DNA of 50,618 nt from Ettlia oleoabundans (lineage: Eukaryota > Chlorophyta > Chlorophyceae > Chlamydomonadales), in the NCBI GenBank assembly GCA_019693395.1, contig JAAMXP010000158.1:1-50618 (forward strand). The letters run 5' to 3'. The translations under genes were made by a program, and so were the position numbers. Shown here in pieces: positions 1 through 12,407 of this stretch; position 1 is the first letter of the stretch; the number at the start of each line of letters is the position of its first letter. Below the pieces are notes generated by a model. It saw only the letters and a program-made list of their open reading frames with translations, made no database searches and was not told where the DNA came from.

Positions 1-3000
1 CACATCCCACCTGCTTGGTATCTGCAATGCTGCGCTGGATGGCCTGCATTGCCTCGATCCACTCCCGAACATCCAGAGGCACGTACTCGGGCACTGGCGG
101 TGGTGGAGGCATTCGCTTTGCCTCCTCCAAAGCCAAGTCGACCATCTCACGCACGTTGGCCCCCCGCAAGTCTTGTTCTGGCTGCGCCAATGACAATGCG
201 CATACGGGAGCGAATTGGGAAGGGGAGACATGCAAACAAAATATGCAGCCTCTGGCAACCTACAATAAAAATTCTGCCATGCACTGACATTACAAGCAAC
301 TGCACTGCCGCTCGCAGCGGAAACGCACCAGGCTGGCAGTGTCCATGCCATTGCCACCCAACGCAGAGAGCAGTTTCTCCACAATGGCATCCAGCTCCGC
401 TTTCGCATCTGGATATGGCGGCTGCAACAAAAAATAGATTGAAGCTGCACAGTAAGCAACACAATGCACAGCAGACAAAGCAGGTCCGGCCAGCGAATGG
501 CCAGTGGCAAGTTGGTAAACCATGGTGGAGCAAATTATGCCAAGAAAGCACCCACCTCCTTGTTCGCAATGCGTCGTTCAAGGTCAAGCAGGGCTTCCAG
601 AGCTGCCAAGGTGGGGTTTGACTGGTCGCTCACACCCTTAACACGCCCCTGAGCAAGAGGGATTTGATCACTGCAGAAAGAAAACCAAAGCAGCGAAGGT
701 TCATAAACAGAGCACCAGATCACGCTCAGCAGAACAAACAATTGCACATTACCATGGTGGTCGCTGACATTTTGTAAGCACCATACTTCATAGCAGCAGG
801 AGCGAGAGCAAGCTGCTTAGCCCACCTGTACCAAGCCAGACGGTGCCAGACCTCGTCATAAATGTCCTCGGCAGTCTGCGCTTTTTCTGCGTCGTTCTCA
901 TCGCGCTTGCCCTCCAGCTCCTGTGGTTGCAATCAACCACGTGGGCAAAGAGTGTCGTTAGCAGTTGCGGTTTGATACCCATGTACTGTCACTAAGGTAA
1001 GGGTCATTTGACCAAATCAATGGCACGGACAGATGCCCCAAGCATGCCACCCCACAAACCCCCCGCCCCAGACCCTATGTGTGCCAACATCTTCACTCTG
1101 CATACCTCCTCTGCCTCCTCAATATCCCGCTGGATGGCTTGCATCGCCTCAATCCACTCTCGCAGGTCAAGCGGCTTGTAGGGGGGAGGCAATGGTGGCG
1201 GGTCTGGAATTTTCTTTGCCTCCTCAATGAGGTGGCGCACCATGTCTCGCAAGTCCCCACCCCGCTTAGTTTCCTGCACAAGTGGCCAGGGCTACGGGTC
1301 TAAATCGCTTCCCAAATACCAACAAGGACGGACTTGCGAGGGAACAGCAACAGTGGGCAGCACATTGGCAGGCCTGGATGTTGGCTGCTGCAAATGGGAT
1401 GCAGACAGGAAAGCACGTGACTGACTGGAGAAGGTGTGCATTGTTGCAGGTGGTGGGCAGGGAAAGCAGCCGCATCTCCAGCAGCGCTCGGTTTCTGCCT
1501 TGTCAAACCAGATTACAAGGTTTCAGGCCCCAAAGACCAAACCAGCCTTGCAGTTCGGCTCAGCCGACTGAGTCACACAGATTTTGCCATCACTGGAAGG
1601 ATGCAGATCCCACCTCAGGTCAATTTTGCCTTTTTCCCCATGGTGACCCGCCATGCAGCTCCATCATGTTTCAGCTGGCTGCCTCAGCACCCGCACAGGC
1701 AAGAAATCGAGTCCTTCTGCCTCACCTGCTCCTTCTCCTCCCCAAAGGCATTGAAGGGATGATGAGCATCCAGCCCCTGCTTGCCAAGGTCCCCAAACAG
1801 CCGGGCTATGACTGTGTCCCGCACCCCTTCCGCATCCTCAAGCGGCGGCTGCGCCAACCACCAGCCAAACAAACAAAGCGCCAAGTCAGAGCATGAAATT
1901 CGTGTGGGAGAATGAAGGATGCAACAGCTTGAAACGCAAGGCAGCACGTGGTTAGCATGCTAGGCATGGCAACAAAAAGGCATGGAGCTTGTCAGGAGCC
2001 CAGCTAGCCCACCGGGCAAGCTCAGCCTGCTGCCAACTGCACATCCAGGTGCCTTGTACCGAGCATCCAGGTTATCCCCTATTGGCACTCGTGCAGCTCT
2101 GTGTGAGTGATGCCGGTGGTATGTATGCCTCTCACCTGTTCGTTGCGTATGAAGTCCACCAATTCCCTAAGCGCCTTGACAGCGTCATTCACCGGTGCCA
2201 CGCGCCCGCCAAGCTCCTTTAGCCGCTCCTCTACAAGTGGATACTGCTCGCTGCACACGCCGACAGTTACAAAGACAATGATACATAAATAGAATTCGCA
2301 ACCGGGAATTGCTGTTGCAGATATAGATCGTGCTTCAGAGAGGTGCTCTGTGCAGCCAAATACGAATGGGTGGCAATATGCGGGAGGCACACGCAATGCA
2401 GGTGAGGGAAGCCCTGAACAGCTTGCACTGGCAAAAGCAGGCTAGACTCTGTCAAATACCTCGCCTCCGAGCAAAGAAGAGCCCGGGATGCGACGTTGAT
2501 AACAGATTCCACCACAACCCTTTCACAATGACGCACATTTGCGCCTGCAGCGTCAGGCCAGTACAGGTTTCCCCCACCTGAGCCACATAATGCGATGCCA
2601 TCCCTCCGCATCATCAGGGTTTGCCTCAGCCAGCTGCTGATTCACGTCGTCAATGTTCTGTTGCGCCTCCTGCTTGCAAGCAAAGCAGCAGATGTATGAT
2701 GTGGCGTGAGATAGCGGGCAGCCAACCAACTGACTGACCCTGCTGTGCTCCAGATGAAACGACTGCATCTGAAACAAAGTGATAGAACAAAAGGAGACCG
2801 ATATCACCCTGCTGCACTCTCCACTGTGCTGCATGGACCGTGAAAAGACAATCGGCAACCAAATTACCTTGACCGCTGCATTGACGTCGCCCCCAGACCC
2901 CTCCAAGTCGTAGATCCACAGCTGTATGTCCCTCAACAGATCATCGTAGTTTATTGTGACCAGCGACTCTTCCATAGCCTGCTCTATGGCAGCCTGCGGA

Positions 3001-4272
3001 TGAAACAAATGGGCAAGCAGGCAGGCAGGCAAGAAAGGAAGGCATTGAGAGATTGATCACCAAAAGAACAGATTTGAAAGCAGGCCTGCCCCTTGGCTGA
3101 GCTGCCTGGGCATGTGACGGCACACCCTCCGATGGCCAGCCAGCCATGCAGATAGGTGGGCCCGTCTGGCCTGCCACCCCTGCTCAGCCTGCCAAGTAGT
3201 GCTGACGGCCTTTGGGACAGTGGGCCTTGGCTGGCTGGTTGGATGGCTGGTTCGTTTGCTGGCTGGCATGGCTGCGGCAGCATTGTGGGCAGCAGGGGTT
3301 CAGGACCTGGTACTGTGCGTCCAGGCTGTCATGCGCCCATGCCAGCTCAGCCTGCTGCCTGGCTGCAAACTGTGACTCTGCTAGCGCAGCCGCCACAGCC
3401 AAGTCATCGGTGCGGGTGGGTGGCGCTGGCGCAGAGGAGCTGGGGCGCATCGACCCGCCCGACCGAAGCGAGAGAGACATGCGGCTGAGGAAGCCAGATC
3501 GCTGCGGCTGAACATGCGGCGCTTGCTGTGGTAGGGAATCACGCCCCTGCTCTCGCTGCTGCTGCAAGAGCAAGGAATGCTGCTCTTGTGGCATGTGCGG
3601 CGGGTGTGGGATCGGCGGCGGTGGCTGCGCCCAGGGCGGAACTGATTGCTGCTGGTGTGGTTGCAAGAGCGCCGGCGGCGGCTGCTGGTCTTGCATAGCA
3701 AGCTGATAGGCAAGCGCCAAGTCAGCATCCAACCGCTCCTGCTCCTCTGCCGACACCCCATGCTGCTGGGAAGGGCCCGCAGAGGTGGCTGCTGCTGCTG
3801 CATCCAATACTGCCTCCCAGTCCCCCACGCTGCCCAGTTCGCTGTAAGATCCCCAGCTGCCCTCCTCGCCACCGCTGTCATCACCATCTACCTGCTCAGG
3901 CTGTGATAGGTCGAGAATTTCTCTTGGTCGCCGCGCCGACCGCCTGCCGCTGCTCGTCCCGCTCTGCGTCCGCACCAACCCGCTCTGCGAGCGACTGATC
4001 GACCGCCCAATGCTGCGCCCGGTTGTGCTGCGCCCAGTGCTGGGCGGACCGCCGCTGTGTGGGGATTGAAGGTAGCCTGAGTTACTGTAACCAGTCGTGA
4101 GGGAGCGACCACCGGGGCCCAAGCTGGGGCTAGGGCTCATCCCGCCACCACTGGGCAACTGCTGGAGCGGCAGCGGTGGAACTGCCGCGCCGCCAGCGCC
4201 GCGCCCATCCCGCGGCGGAGGCGTCCCCTCCGCCTCCCTGGCGGCCTTGCGCTTGCCGAAAAACTTCCTCAT
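1..4272 (-). CDS. Unknown UIM-like protein with a tandemly repeated four-exon module (partial, 3' end outside window)
   Basis: Exons read 4272-3307, 2993-2868, 2669-2578, 2250-2136, 1848-1726, 1273-1106, 920-826, 670-556, 421-329 and 181-11; a GT donor at 10-9 shows it continues left. The ATG at 4272 (MRKFFGKRK) is the only in-frame ATG in the first exon. The first ~320 residues are low-complexity (Ser, Gly, Pro, Gln) with two stretches that resemble ubiquitin-interacting motifs: LDADLALAYQLAMQDQ (~residue 200) and DDLAVAAALAESQF (~residue 295); exon 2 adds IEQAMEESL. The rest is two copies of a module spread over four exons, ending in the shared block REWIEAMQAIQR. Trp and acidic residues are conserved between copies. 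I do not recognise the family; EDR1/CTR1-like N-termini and DA1 also carry UIM-like motifs, but no kinase, LIM or peptidase domain is seen here. A ubiquitin-binding scaffold is inference only. Confidence 0.75.
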
Positions 4273-4750
4273 CGGCGCTGCTGCGCCCTGCAAGGCCACA
4301 AAGGGGACACCTTTGCGCGACGCGGAGAGATAGTTGGGGGTGTCGAGCGTCCCTTCCCCTCTCTTAGCCCGTTGCCTGCCCAGATACAAACCCAATCTAT
4401 TGCTGAATCATACCTGGCGCTTTGGTGCCCGCCCGGCGAGCGCAACCCCCTAGTTGTAAACACAACAACCATGAAGTGTGAGCTTCAACCCTGCCCTTCA
4501 ACCCTGGCTAGGTTCAAACGGTTGAACGAGTGCGGGACGCAGTGCTGCCGGGGGATTCCTGTTCCTGCTGCCCGTGACCCGCGCCAGGGAGGAAGGACCG
4601 ACGGCTGGCGGGCGCAAGAACAGGCGCCGGGTGTTGGCATTCCCATCACTCGGCTCATCGTGCCGTTGCCATGCTCCCTTCATCCTCCTTGTAACCTCGG
4701 CCTGCCCGTTGCCTCTCTGTGCGGCATCCTCACTCACGTGCACTCGACAG
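4273..4750. promoter_or_regulatory. Divergent intergenic region
   Basis: Separates the ATGs of the UIM-like gene (minus) and the PRPP synthetase gene (plus), so it must hold both 5' UTRs and promoters. I see no clear TATA box or repeat. Confidence 0.5.
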
Positions 4751-7643
4751 ATGAACGCCGCGCTCTCCTTTCGGGCCCAGTCTGCGGCCAGCAGCAGTGG
4801 TACGCAGCACAGCCAACTGCATGGCGGCCGTATTTTGAAGCCTGTGGAGCCGCCACTTGTGGGGTCCCCTGAAACTTGCTGCAGCAAGGGACCCAGGGTG
4901 CGCCAGCTATTGCGCTCCCCATCTTGCCCCGATTGCAGGTCTACCAGGCTATGCGGCACAGCGCCGGAGTGGCGGGAGTAGGATGTGCCGGCTGGCGGCA
5001 GCCCAGGTGTGTTTGGGCACAGCAAGTTGGAAGTTAGGTTAACCAGCACCCACTTTGCCTTTGAGCATATGAGACAAGCACACGCTTGTCAACAAACTGT
5101 GCTGCCCCAACCCCACCTTCACTGTGCAGTTTCGGGTGCGCGTGCAGTCGGGCAACGGCGTGGCGGCAGAGGAGGTGCCAGCGGGGAGCAGCAGCCGTGT
5201 TCACGCCCGGCCAGTGCTAGCTCCCCCCAACTGGGAATCAACCATGCGGGTGGCGCCACAGCTTTTTCCCCGTGGCCAGCATTCGACGCATGTGCCTAAC
5301 CGCCTGCGCGTCTTTTCAGGCACCTCCAACCCGGCTCTGTCTCAGGAGGTTGCCTGCTACCTTGGCCTGGAGCTGGGCAAAATGAAGATCAAGCGGTTTG
5401 CGGATGGGGAAATTTACGTGCAGGTGAATTCAGCACGTGACAGCATGTATGCGGACAACTGCATGCTTACTTCCAACAGAAATGGTTGTATTGAAAGATG
5501 GTCGTTGCACTGTTGGCTGGATTGCCGCCTTTCTGTGTGCCGGTTTCATTTTCGGGAGCCTTGGTAACAAATTCAGGCTGGGTTCGCGTCAATGTTCCTG
5601 CGAAGCGCAGACCTGTTAGGTGCATGACGAAAAAAACTCTTGTGCACTGACCGCTCTCCTGCTGTTTTGCAGGTGGGGGAGTCAATTCGCGGCTGTGATG
5701 TCTTCCTCATCCAGCCCACCACGCCGCCTGTGAATGACAACATGATGGAGCTGCTCATCATGATCGATGCTTGCAAGCGCGCTTCAGCTCGGTCCATCAC
5801 AGCGGTGCTGCCCTACTTTGGCTATGCGCGTGCCGATCGCAAGACGCAGGTGCGCCGGTGTACTGCAGCAGCATGGGTCTGGGGGTGCGGTGTCAACCAG
5901 CACTGGCAGGGCGCAGAAGGGAGTTGGAGGGTACCTGGGCAGTGATTGCAGTTTGAGTCGCAGAGCAGACACCGGTAACAAGCTTGTATAATCGTAGGCG
6001 CTATTGAGCACCCCGCCATGATTGTTCGTGCATGTAGTCATGTCTTCCATCTCTTTCCTCCTTATGCCTGGGCTGCTGCTCCATTCCTCCTGCTGCAGGG
6101 CCGTGAGGCCATCGCCGCCAAGCTGAGCGCCAACATCATCACGGAGGCGGGTGCTGATCGTGTGCTGGCCATGGACCTGCACAGCGGGCAGTGTGTAGGC
6201 TACTTTGATATCCCTGTGGATCACGTGTATGGCGACAGCGGTGCGTGGGTGCGGCTGCGTGCTCTCTCTACTGATCGGTTGTATGACAGTGGAATACTCT
6301 GTTTTACCCTTGGAGCTGTTGCTGCCGTTTCCTGATTCTGCCTGATCCATTCTGTGGATGTTGCGCAACACATGTTTCAACCTACACAATCAAGCCATAC
6401 TCTTCTCTCCTCTACCAACGCTGCCGCTGCGCTTCTCAACTCGTCCCCCGTATTGCTGCCCCTTCCCTCAACCCGTACTGCCTGTCCCGCCTTGCAGTCA
6501 TCCTGGACTACCTCTCCTCCAAACGCATTTCTTCCGGCGATTTAGTGGTGGTGAGCCCCGACGTTGGTGGCGTGGCGCGCGCACGTGCTTTTGCCAAGAA
6601 GCTGAATGATGCCCCACTGGCCATTGTGGACAAGCGGCGCAGCGCGCACAACGTGAGCGAGGTGATGAACCTGATTGGCGACGTGAGGGGCAAGGTGGCG
6701 GTGCTGGTGGACGACATGATCGATACAGCGGGTGAGCGGAGCCGGGTGGTTTGGGGAGGCGGGCCGTTTTTTGCTGAGGGTCGCCTGGTGGCTGGTGTTG
6801 AAGGAACAGTTCTGGGCTGGTGCTGCGGGTGGTGCAAGGGGGCTGGAAGCCAGTGGCAGATGGTGGGATGACTGTTGTTTACCTGGCGAGGCTGGTGTTG
6901 CGCTGGCAGGTGCTCTTGAGTCGCGCCAAGCTGGATGCTAGCTGAGCTGATGAGTTGCCTGAGGCTGCCCCATGCAGCAGCAGGGACGTACTTCAGCCAG
7001 CCATATGCACCCCACCCCGTGCCCTTGCTGTGCTCTAACTCCTTCCTTCAACCTGGCAGGCACCATCACCAACGCTGCCAAGGTGCTGCATGCGGAAGGC
7101 GCACGGGAGGTGTATGCCTGCGCAACCCACGCCGTCTTCTCGCCGCCAGCGGTGGAGCGCCTGTCCAGCGGCGTGTTCCAGGAAGTGATAGTGGCAAACA
7201 CCATCCCCTTGTTGCCAGAGAACCAATTCCCAGAGCTGACGGTTCTTTCTGGTGAGTGAGCGAGCGTGGATTGGTGGGCGCTGTCCTCCACTTCTGCGGC
7301 AGCCCTTCTGTCAGTTGGGCGTTCATCAGTTGCCATCTTATGGCAGTCAGACATGTTTGTTGCTGTTGGCCGTTGCTGCGAAAAGCAGCAGAGGTTGCAA
7401 AGGCACTGCTGTGGAAGCTCCGCAGCAAACCACTTTGAAGGCGGCGTTGGATTGTGTATAGACTGCCCAGTGTTGCAACGCCTGGAAATGGAAGCCGCTG
7501 TGCTCTCCAGTGCATGCTATCAAGCCCACTGGTCCCGTGGATGTCTTGCTCTGTTGACCCCGCCTGCTGCAGTGGCCAACCTTCTTGGGGAGGCCATCTG
7601 GCGGGTCTACAATGCCACCAGCGTAGCTGCCATTCGGGAATGA
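4751..7643 (+). CDS. PRS: Ribose-phosphate pyrophosphokinase (PRPP synthetase), organelle-targeted
   Basis: Makes PRPP from ribose 5-phosphate and ATP for purine, pyrimidine, His, Trp and NAD synthesis. Exons: 4751-4897 (tentative), 5130-5423, 5673-5849, 6099-6240, 6498-6731, 7060-7251, 7573-7643, giving about 418 residues. Seen in order: [31 protein letters not shown], the phosphoribosylation loop [53 protein letters not shown], the PRPP-binding loop [12 protein letters not shown], and a C-terminal [13 protein letters not shown]. These match plant class I plastid PRS closely. About 110 extra N-terminal residues, rich in Ser, Ala and Arg, look like a transit peptide. The first exon is the weak point: the ATG at 4751 with an AGG|GTGCGC donor gives the right phase, but the start could lie elsewhere; the frame at 5124 opens with GTG, so an upstream exon is needed. 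Confidence 0.93.
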
Positions 7644-8346
7644 GCGCATTGAGCGTTGGCAGCACTGCCGCCCGGGCTGCTGAGTCGCAACACTGGTGTC
7701 ACCGAGAGAGCGGGCCGGCCCACCTTGCCCAAGCTTGACTGTCTGGCAGCGCCCCGTTCCAACCTTACCGTGCCCACGCACATTTGGCATTGGCACGCAT
7801 TGGGCATTGTGTGTTGAGGCGGCCCCTTCGCCACTAATCACCGTGAATCGATAGCTGGGCACTACTGATGAGTTGTGCCCTTGCATGCTGCCCCATTTGC
7901 TAGCACTGCCAGCCTTCTGGCCAGCTAGCCGTGGCATGTATCACGATATAATTAAGTTTACTGACTTCCTTGTCTCTTCTTGTTGTGTTTGCCAGTGTTT
8001 TGACTCCTTTTTTGTCCTCCTCGCAATTCCTGCAAGTTTTCTGTTCGCCAACTCCTGTCCTTAACGTCTTTCCCGCCACCAAACCATCCCTTGCTGCTGC
8101 TGCCTGCCCTTGAGCAGACTTACTTTCTACATTGGTGCACCCATTCTTAGGCCCCGCCACTGGTTGGTGGCGGTGGTTGCGTGCACTGTAATCAGCCACC
8201 TGCAGTGACAGCCTCATCCTTGAGCCGCCGATTCACCTCCCCGAAGCACAACAGAAGGGACTTCGCGTGGTTGCAACCTCAAATATGTGGTGCAAGGGCC
8301 TGGTAACTGGCAGGTGCGGCAGCTGCAACCCCATGCAAGGCAGCCC
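7644..8346. other. Convergent intergenic region
   Basis: Lies between the stop codons of the PRPP synthetase (plus) and TCAIM-like (minus) genes and should contain both 3' UTRs. There is a pyrimidine-rich, AT-richer stretch at about 7940-8060 and a TGTAA at 8187-8191. No gene is evident. Confidence 0.5.
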
Positions 8347-11062
8347 TCACAGCTGCCAGTTCCAGGCAATGTCAATGACGCTTCGGTCCGGTGAGACAGC
8401 GTTGACTTCTGCCACCCTCACCGCCTGGCCGTGCAGCAGGCCCGACAGCTTCTGGGCAGACCCCAGCATGCGCTCCATGCAGCTCTTGTAGCGTGCGTCG
8501 CTGACCGCAGAGTCCCGAAGCAAACGTCTGCAACACTGGCACACACAGCCAGCAGGCCAACTAGCGGCAACTTCTACGATGACATGCACGCATATGCACA
8601 CGGTTGGTAACTTCTTGGACAGCGTGGCACATGACCCTTTTGCTTGGCAAGCGGGGCCAGCTGGTGTTCGCGCTTACTGCTTGCTTGCTAGATGTGCTAC
8701 ATGCACCATGCTGTCCCGCTGAGTAATCCAAGCTTCTACTCCTCAGTACGCCCCTCCTGCACCTCCCACAGCTCACGCAGCTAACCCACCGCAGCATGAC
8801 CTTGCGCTCCACCTGCGTCCGAAGTGTCGCCAGCTCCTGATCCTGCCGGCGCCGCCGCTGCAGGGCTGCCAGCACCTGGCCACCCAGCTGCTGCACCGCT
8901 ACGTACAGCTCATCCCCTGACACATTGAGAGGCGCGCAAAGCAGCCCAGCAGTGCTATCTGCTGCACAGCCACCCAGCTGCTGACTGGCGCTGCTCCCTG
9001 CTGCTGAGCTGCCATCCTTGCTGCCATCACGGCTGCTGGGGCTGGCCTTGCCACTGCCAGCGCCACCCCTGCTCTCCTCCGATATCGGCCGCAGCATGAG
9101 CGGCAGGTCCCGAAATCGGCCGCTAACTATTGGCCCACGATGCGCCGCTGCCGCTGCCAAGCGGTCTAGTGCATGTCGGTAGTCGGGAGCCAGTCGTGCC
9201 TCTTGCTGCTGCGGATAGACCATTGCAAGTCCCAGTGCTACCGCTACTGCGCCTTCCTGCGATTTGATCGTTGCAAGAAGCTGTTGACGCTGGCGGCAGT
9301 GTTCGGCATCAATGCTGCCAAGGTGCCTGCGGAAACCGTAAACACAGCATGGGAACAAACTCAAGGCGGACAATAAGGCAGCCGGGCAGCCTTGATGCCA
9401 GGGGCAAGCCGGCCACTGTGATTGTGTCTAGAAATGGGCGGGTGACTTGGCCCTCTCTGCCTTGTGATGCGTTGAACCAGGCACCAGGGCGCCATCAGCT
9501 GGGTCAATAATAGCTTGTGTAATCAGCCAGGGGCCTTGTTGCTCACCTTGCCCAGGCCTCCTGGCTGCCATCTGCCGCCAGCCACACGGTGCCCAAAGCA
9601 TCAACACCACTGGCCTGCCCCACCATCAGTTTCAGGCCAGAGAGGTCTGGAGGCGGGAGAAGGCTGTCGAGCGTGGCAACCATACGCTGCAACAGTATCA
9701 GCTGCTGCAACACGCCCGCAGACGCCGCAGGCTCGCCAAACCCAACAGAGACGCGCCGGCCCAGACGCAGTGCGGTGCGCAGAGCGGCTAGTTGGTGTTG
9801 TGCGCTGCTCTGCACAGCAGCAAAAGCATGTGGCGGGTGAGGCAAGAGGGTAGGGGTGGAACCGAACTGAGATCACAGGAGCAGAAGGGCAGGATCTTGG
9901 GAAGGCTTCTCACCTGCAACGTCACCTGACCCAGGCAGGTGGACCACGTCAGAGAGGGCTGCCAACTGACAAATGGCAAGCTGCACAGCGGCATCCAGCC
10001 GTGCCCCACGACTGGCAGCGTAGCAAAGAAGAATCGCAACAGGAACACAACAGTCCTCACTCCCACCTGCAGTGCCGCATGCTGGTGCATAGTCTCTACT
10101 GCCTGCGGCAAAAACTCCCGCAGGCTCACAAAGCGGTTGTACTGCTCCGCCGCCACATCATCTTCTGCCCCAACACCAAACCGGCTGGGCAGCCCCAGCG
10201 CTGCCAGCAGGCTGCCGAAGGCTTTGCGTGTTGAACCGCTCATCGCTTCGCCGGGAGCCCCACGGGTGGGGGGTGGCAGAGTGAGCACCACCTCCCGCAG
10301 CCCTGAAGGCTCCGTGCCGGCAGTTGCAGCTCTCGCTTTGGATGTGGGATCGGCATCGGGGGGACCGGGTTTGCTGCCAGCCGGTTCTGCTTCTTCTTGT
10401 TCTGCTGTTGCTGCTGTTGCTGCTGGGCTTCCAGGACTGCTGGTCATGCCCCCAGCGCTGCCGCTGCGCACGAAGAAGTGAAAGCGGTACGGCAGGGGCA
10501 CCTTGGAGCCAACGCCTGCTGCTTCTACATACTCATGCAGCAGCTTGAAGCTGCGTGTATTTGCATCCTGCAAGAGGACATGCATACCGAACAAGACGAG
10601 AAAATGGTGGGGCACCAACATGTGTGACAAGGGGCCAGCGGTCCCTGGTATCTGACCGAGCTGCAAGCAGGGGTAAGTGCAAGTGCCAACATGATGTCAA
10701 CGGCTAAGGAGGGCAGGCTAGCTAACTTGGTACGTAACTTGGTACGAAAGGGCACAACTTCACACTAGCAGTCGATCACTGCACAATACATCAGCAGTTC
10801 AGCCAACCTTGGCAGCCTGGTGGTCTTCGAAGAGGTCTGGGTGCACCCGCTTGTAGATGGCCCTCAGAGCCGCCTTGAGGCTGGGCAGCTCCGGAGTCGA
10901 AGAGCTCCAGCACCGTCTGCTCAGCGCCAGCTGCGAAGCAAAGAAACAAGGGACGTGTATGCGAAGAGCTGCGTAGATTGAAGCAGAGCAGTAACCACAG
11001 CAGGATCGCACCTGCACCAGAGGTGTGCCGAGGCGGTGGCATGTTTTGGCGGCGGCATTCAT
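8347..11062 (-). CDS. TCAIM-like protein (DUF4460/DUF4461, J-domain-related), probably mitochondrial
   Basis: Exons: 11062-11012, 10930-10808, 10567-10067, 9809-9547, 9326-8790, 8527-8347, with consistent phases, about 550 residues; human TCAIM is about 500. Exon 2 holds a J-domain-like helix with the HPD signature (KAALRAIYKRVHPDLFEDH), followed by ANTRSFKLLHEYVEAAG and PLPYRFHFFVRSG, the order seen in the N-terminal DUF4460 of TCAIM (T-cell activation inhibitor, mitochondrial). The C-terminal exons carry a long helical region (RHLGSIDAEHCRQRQQ) and end in IDIAWNWQL, fitting DUF4461. The short first exon (MNAAAKTCHRLGTPLVQ) is compatible with a mitochondrial presequence. The molecular function of the family is not established. 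The 10066-9810 intron also contains an Ala-rich open stretch in another frame (about 9913-10025) that could be a missed exon, but its phase did not fit. Confidence 0.75.
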
Positions 11063-11399
11063 AGTGTCGCAGGGGCCGTCAGCGCCCCATCGGTCGTGTT
11101 ATTTGGTGTCGTGTGGATATACCCTGCCTTTTTCAAAGATTCTGCGAGCAGGCTGCCAGGGAGCGTGGAGGGCGCGTCTTACTTGCGACAAGAACGTGCG
11201 CCAAACACGCTAGGTCAGGTTCGAAGCTACGAATCGTGTCCGCACATTCGCCATGTGATTGTTTCCCTGTCCTCCTGCTCTCTGTCTCCCATGTACTGCT
11301 TTGCAGTACCAAGGCGAGTAGGAGCAGTCGGGGCCCTCGGAGGCGTCCTCACATGCTTTACATGTGGAAGTAGTGTCGGTTATCGTTCAAAATAGTCTC
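11063..11399. promoter_or_regulatory. Divergent intergenic region
   Basis: 337 bp between the ATGs of the TCAIM-like gene (minus) and the F-box gene (plus); both promoters and 5' UTRs must lie here. No recognisable motif. Confidence 0.45.
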
Positions 11400-12360
11400 A
11401 TGGCAGCAGAATTGGATGCCGCTGTCCTCAGCACCGTGTTTAGCCGGCTGCCGGGGAATAGCCTAGCCGTATGTGCGCAGGTGCACAAATCTCGGATGTG
11501 ATGTGTGGACGCTGGGGGTTGTGTGACAACGGCCACCTGCTTGGGCGTTGGCGGCAAGGCGGAGGTCCCCGCCAACGCTGAGTGCTGGTAACTCGTGTCC
11601 TGTGTTTCATCATGGTGATGTTGCCTCCTGCAGGTTTCGAGGATATGGAGGAGCGTAGCCTATTCAGAAACGCTATGGCAGCAGCAGTGCCGCCGCCTGG
11701 AGCCCCATGCACACCTGGCTAGGGATGACCTGCTTCCTGGTAACCCGTCACCGTACTTGTGTAGTTGCCTGCCCATGTTCTCCTCACATTGCGGGAGGGC
11801 AAGGAGGGTATCTGTAACACCGCTTTCCATTTGCTGCAGATTTTGGCGGCAGCCATCGGCGGTATTTTGCCTGGCGCTGGCCGCTGCTGCGCCGGCCAGT
11901 GCAGCGAATTGTTGTGGAGCAGGAGCAGGGGGAGGACCACCAGGGCCCCCAGATTGCCACATACCCAGCCACCTCCTTCCTGCCTGGCAGCAGCGAGCAA
12001 CACAACCAAGGCGAGCGTGGCGTGTGCAGCGTGGTGACGCAGCCTGGCACATGGGTGCAGCAGGCCGCGCTGTCGCCAGTTGGCGGCTTGCTGGCCTTCT
12101 CTGAGATGTCGCCTGTTGCCGGCGGTCAGCTGGATTGCCAGGTGGTGGTGTCGGATGCTCGGACGGGCCAGCGGGTGTGCAGCATTGCCCTTGAAGTGCC
12201 TTTGCCGCCCTTTTACTACTACTGGACGGCTTGTGGCACACGCCTCCTTTTTCTCAGGTGATCCCATTTATTCCAGTGGTGATTGGGGGAGGGTAGTGCG
12301 GTCTGCTTGAGACCAGCAACAAGCATCGACTGCCCTGCTTGCTTGCTTGCTTGCTTGCTT

Positions 12361-12407
<47 letters not shown>

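Noticed and set aside
3018..3290. GGCTGG/GGCAGG-rich stretch as a possible coding repeat or CRISPR-like array
   Set aside because: It is simple-sequence drift within an intron, without spaced identical repeats.
4273..4395. Upstream extension of the UIM-like protein
   Set aside because: The frame opens with TTG, not ATG; the first ATG is at 4272.
11660..12267. Minus-strand open frames over the F-box exons
   Set aside because: Antisense shadows of coding exons with biased composition.
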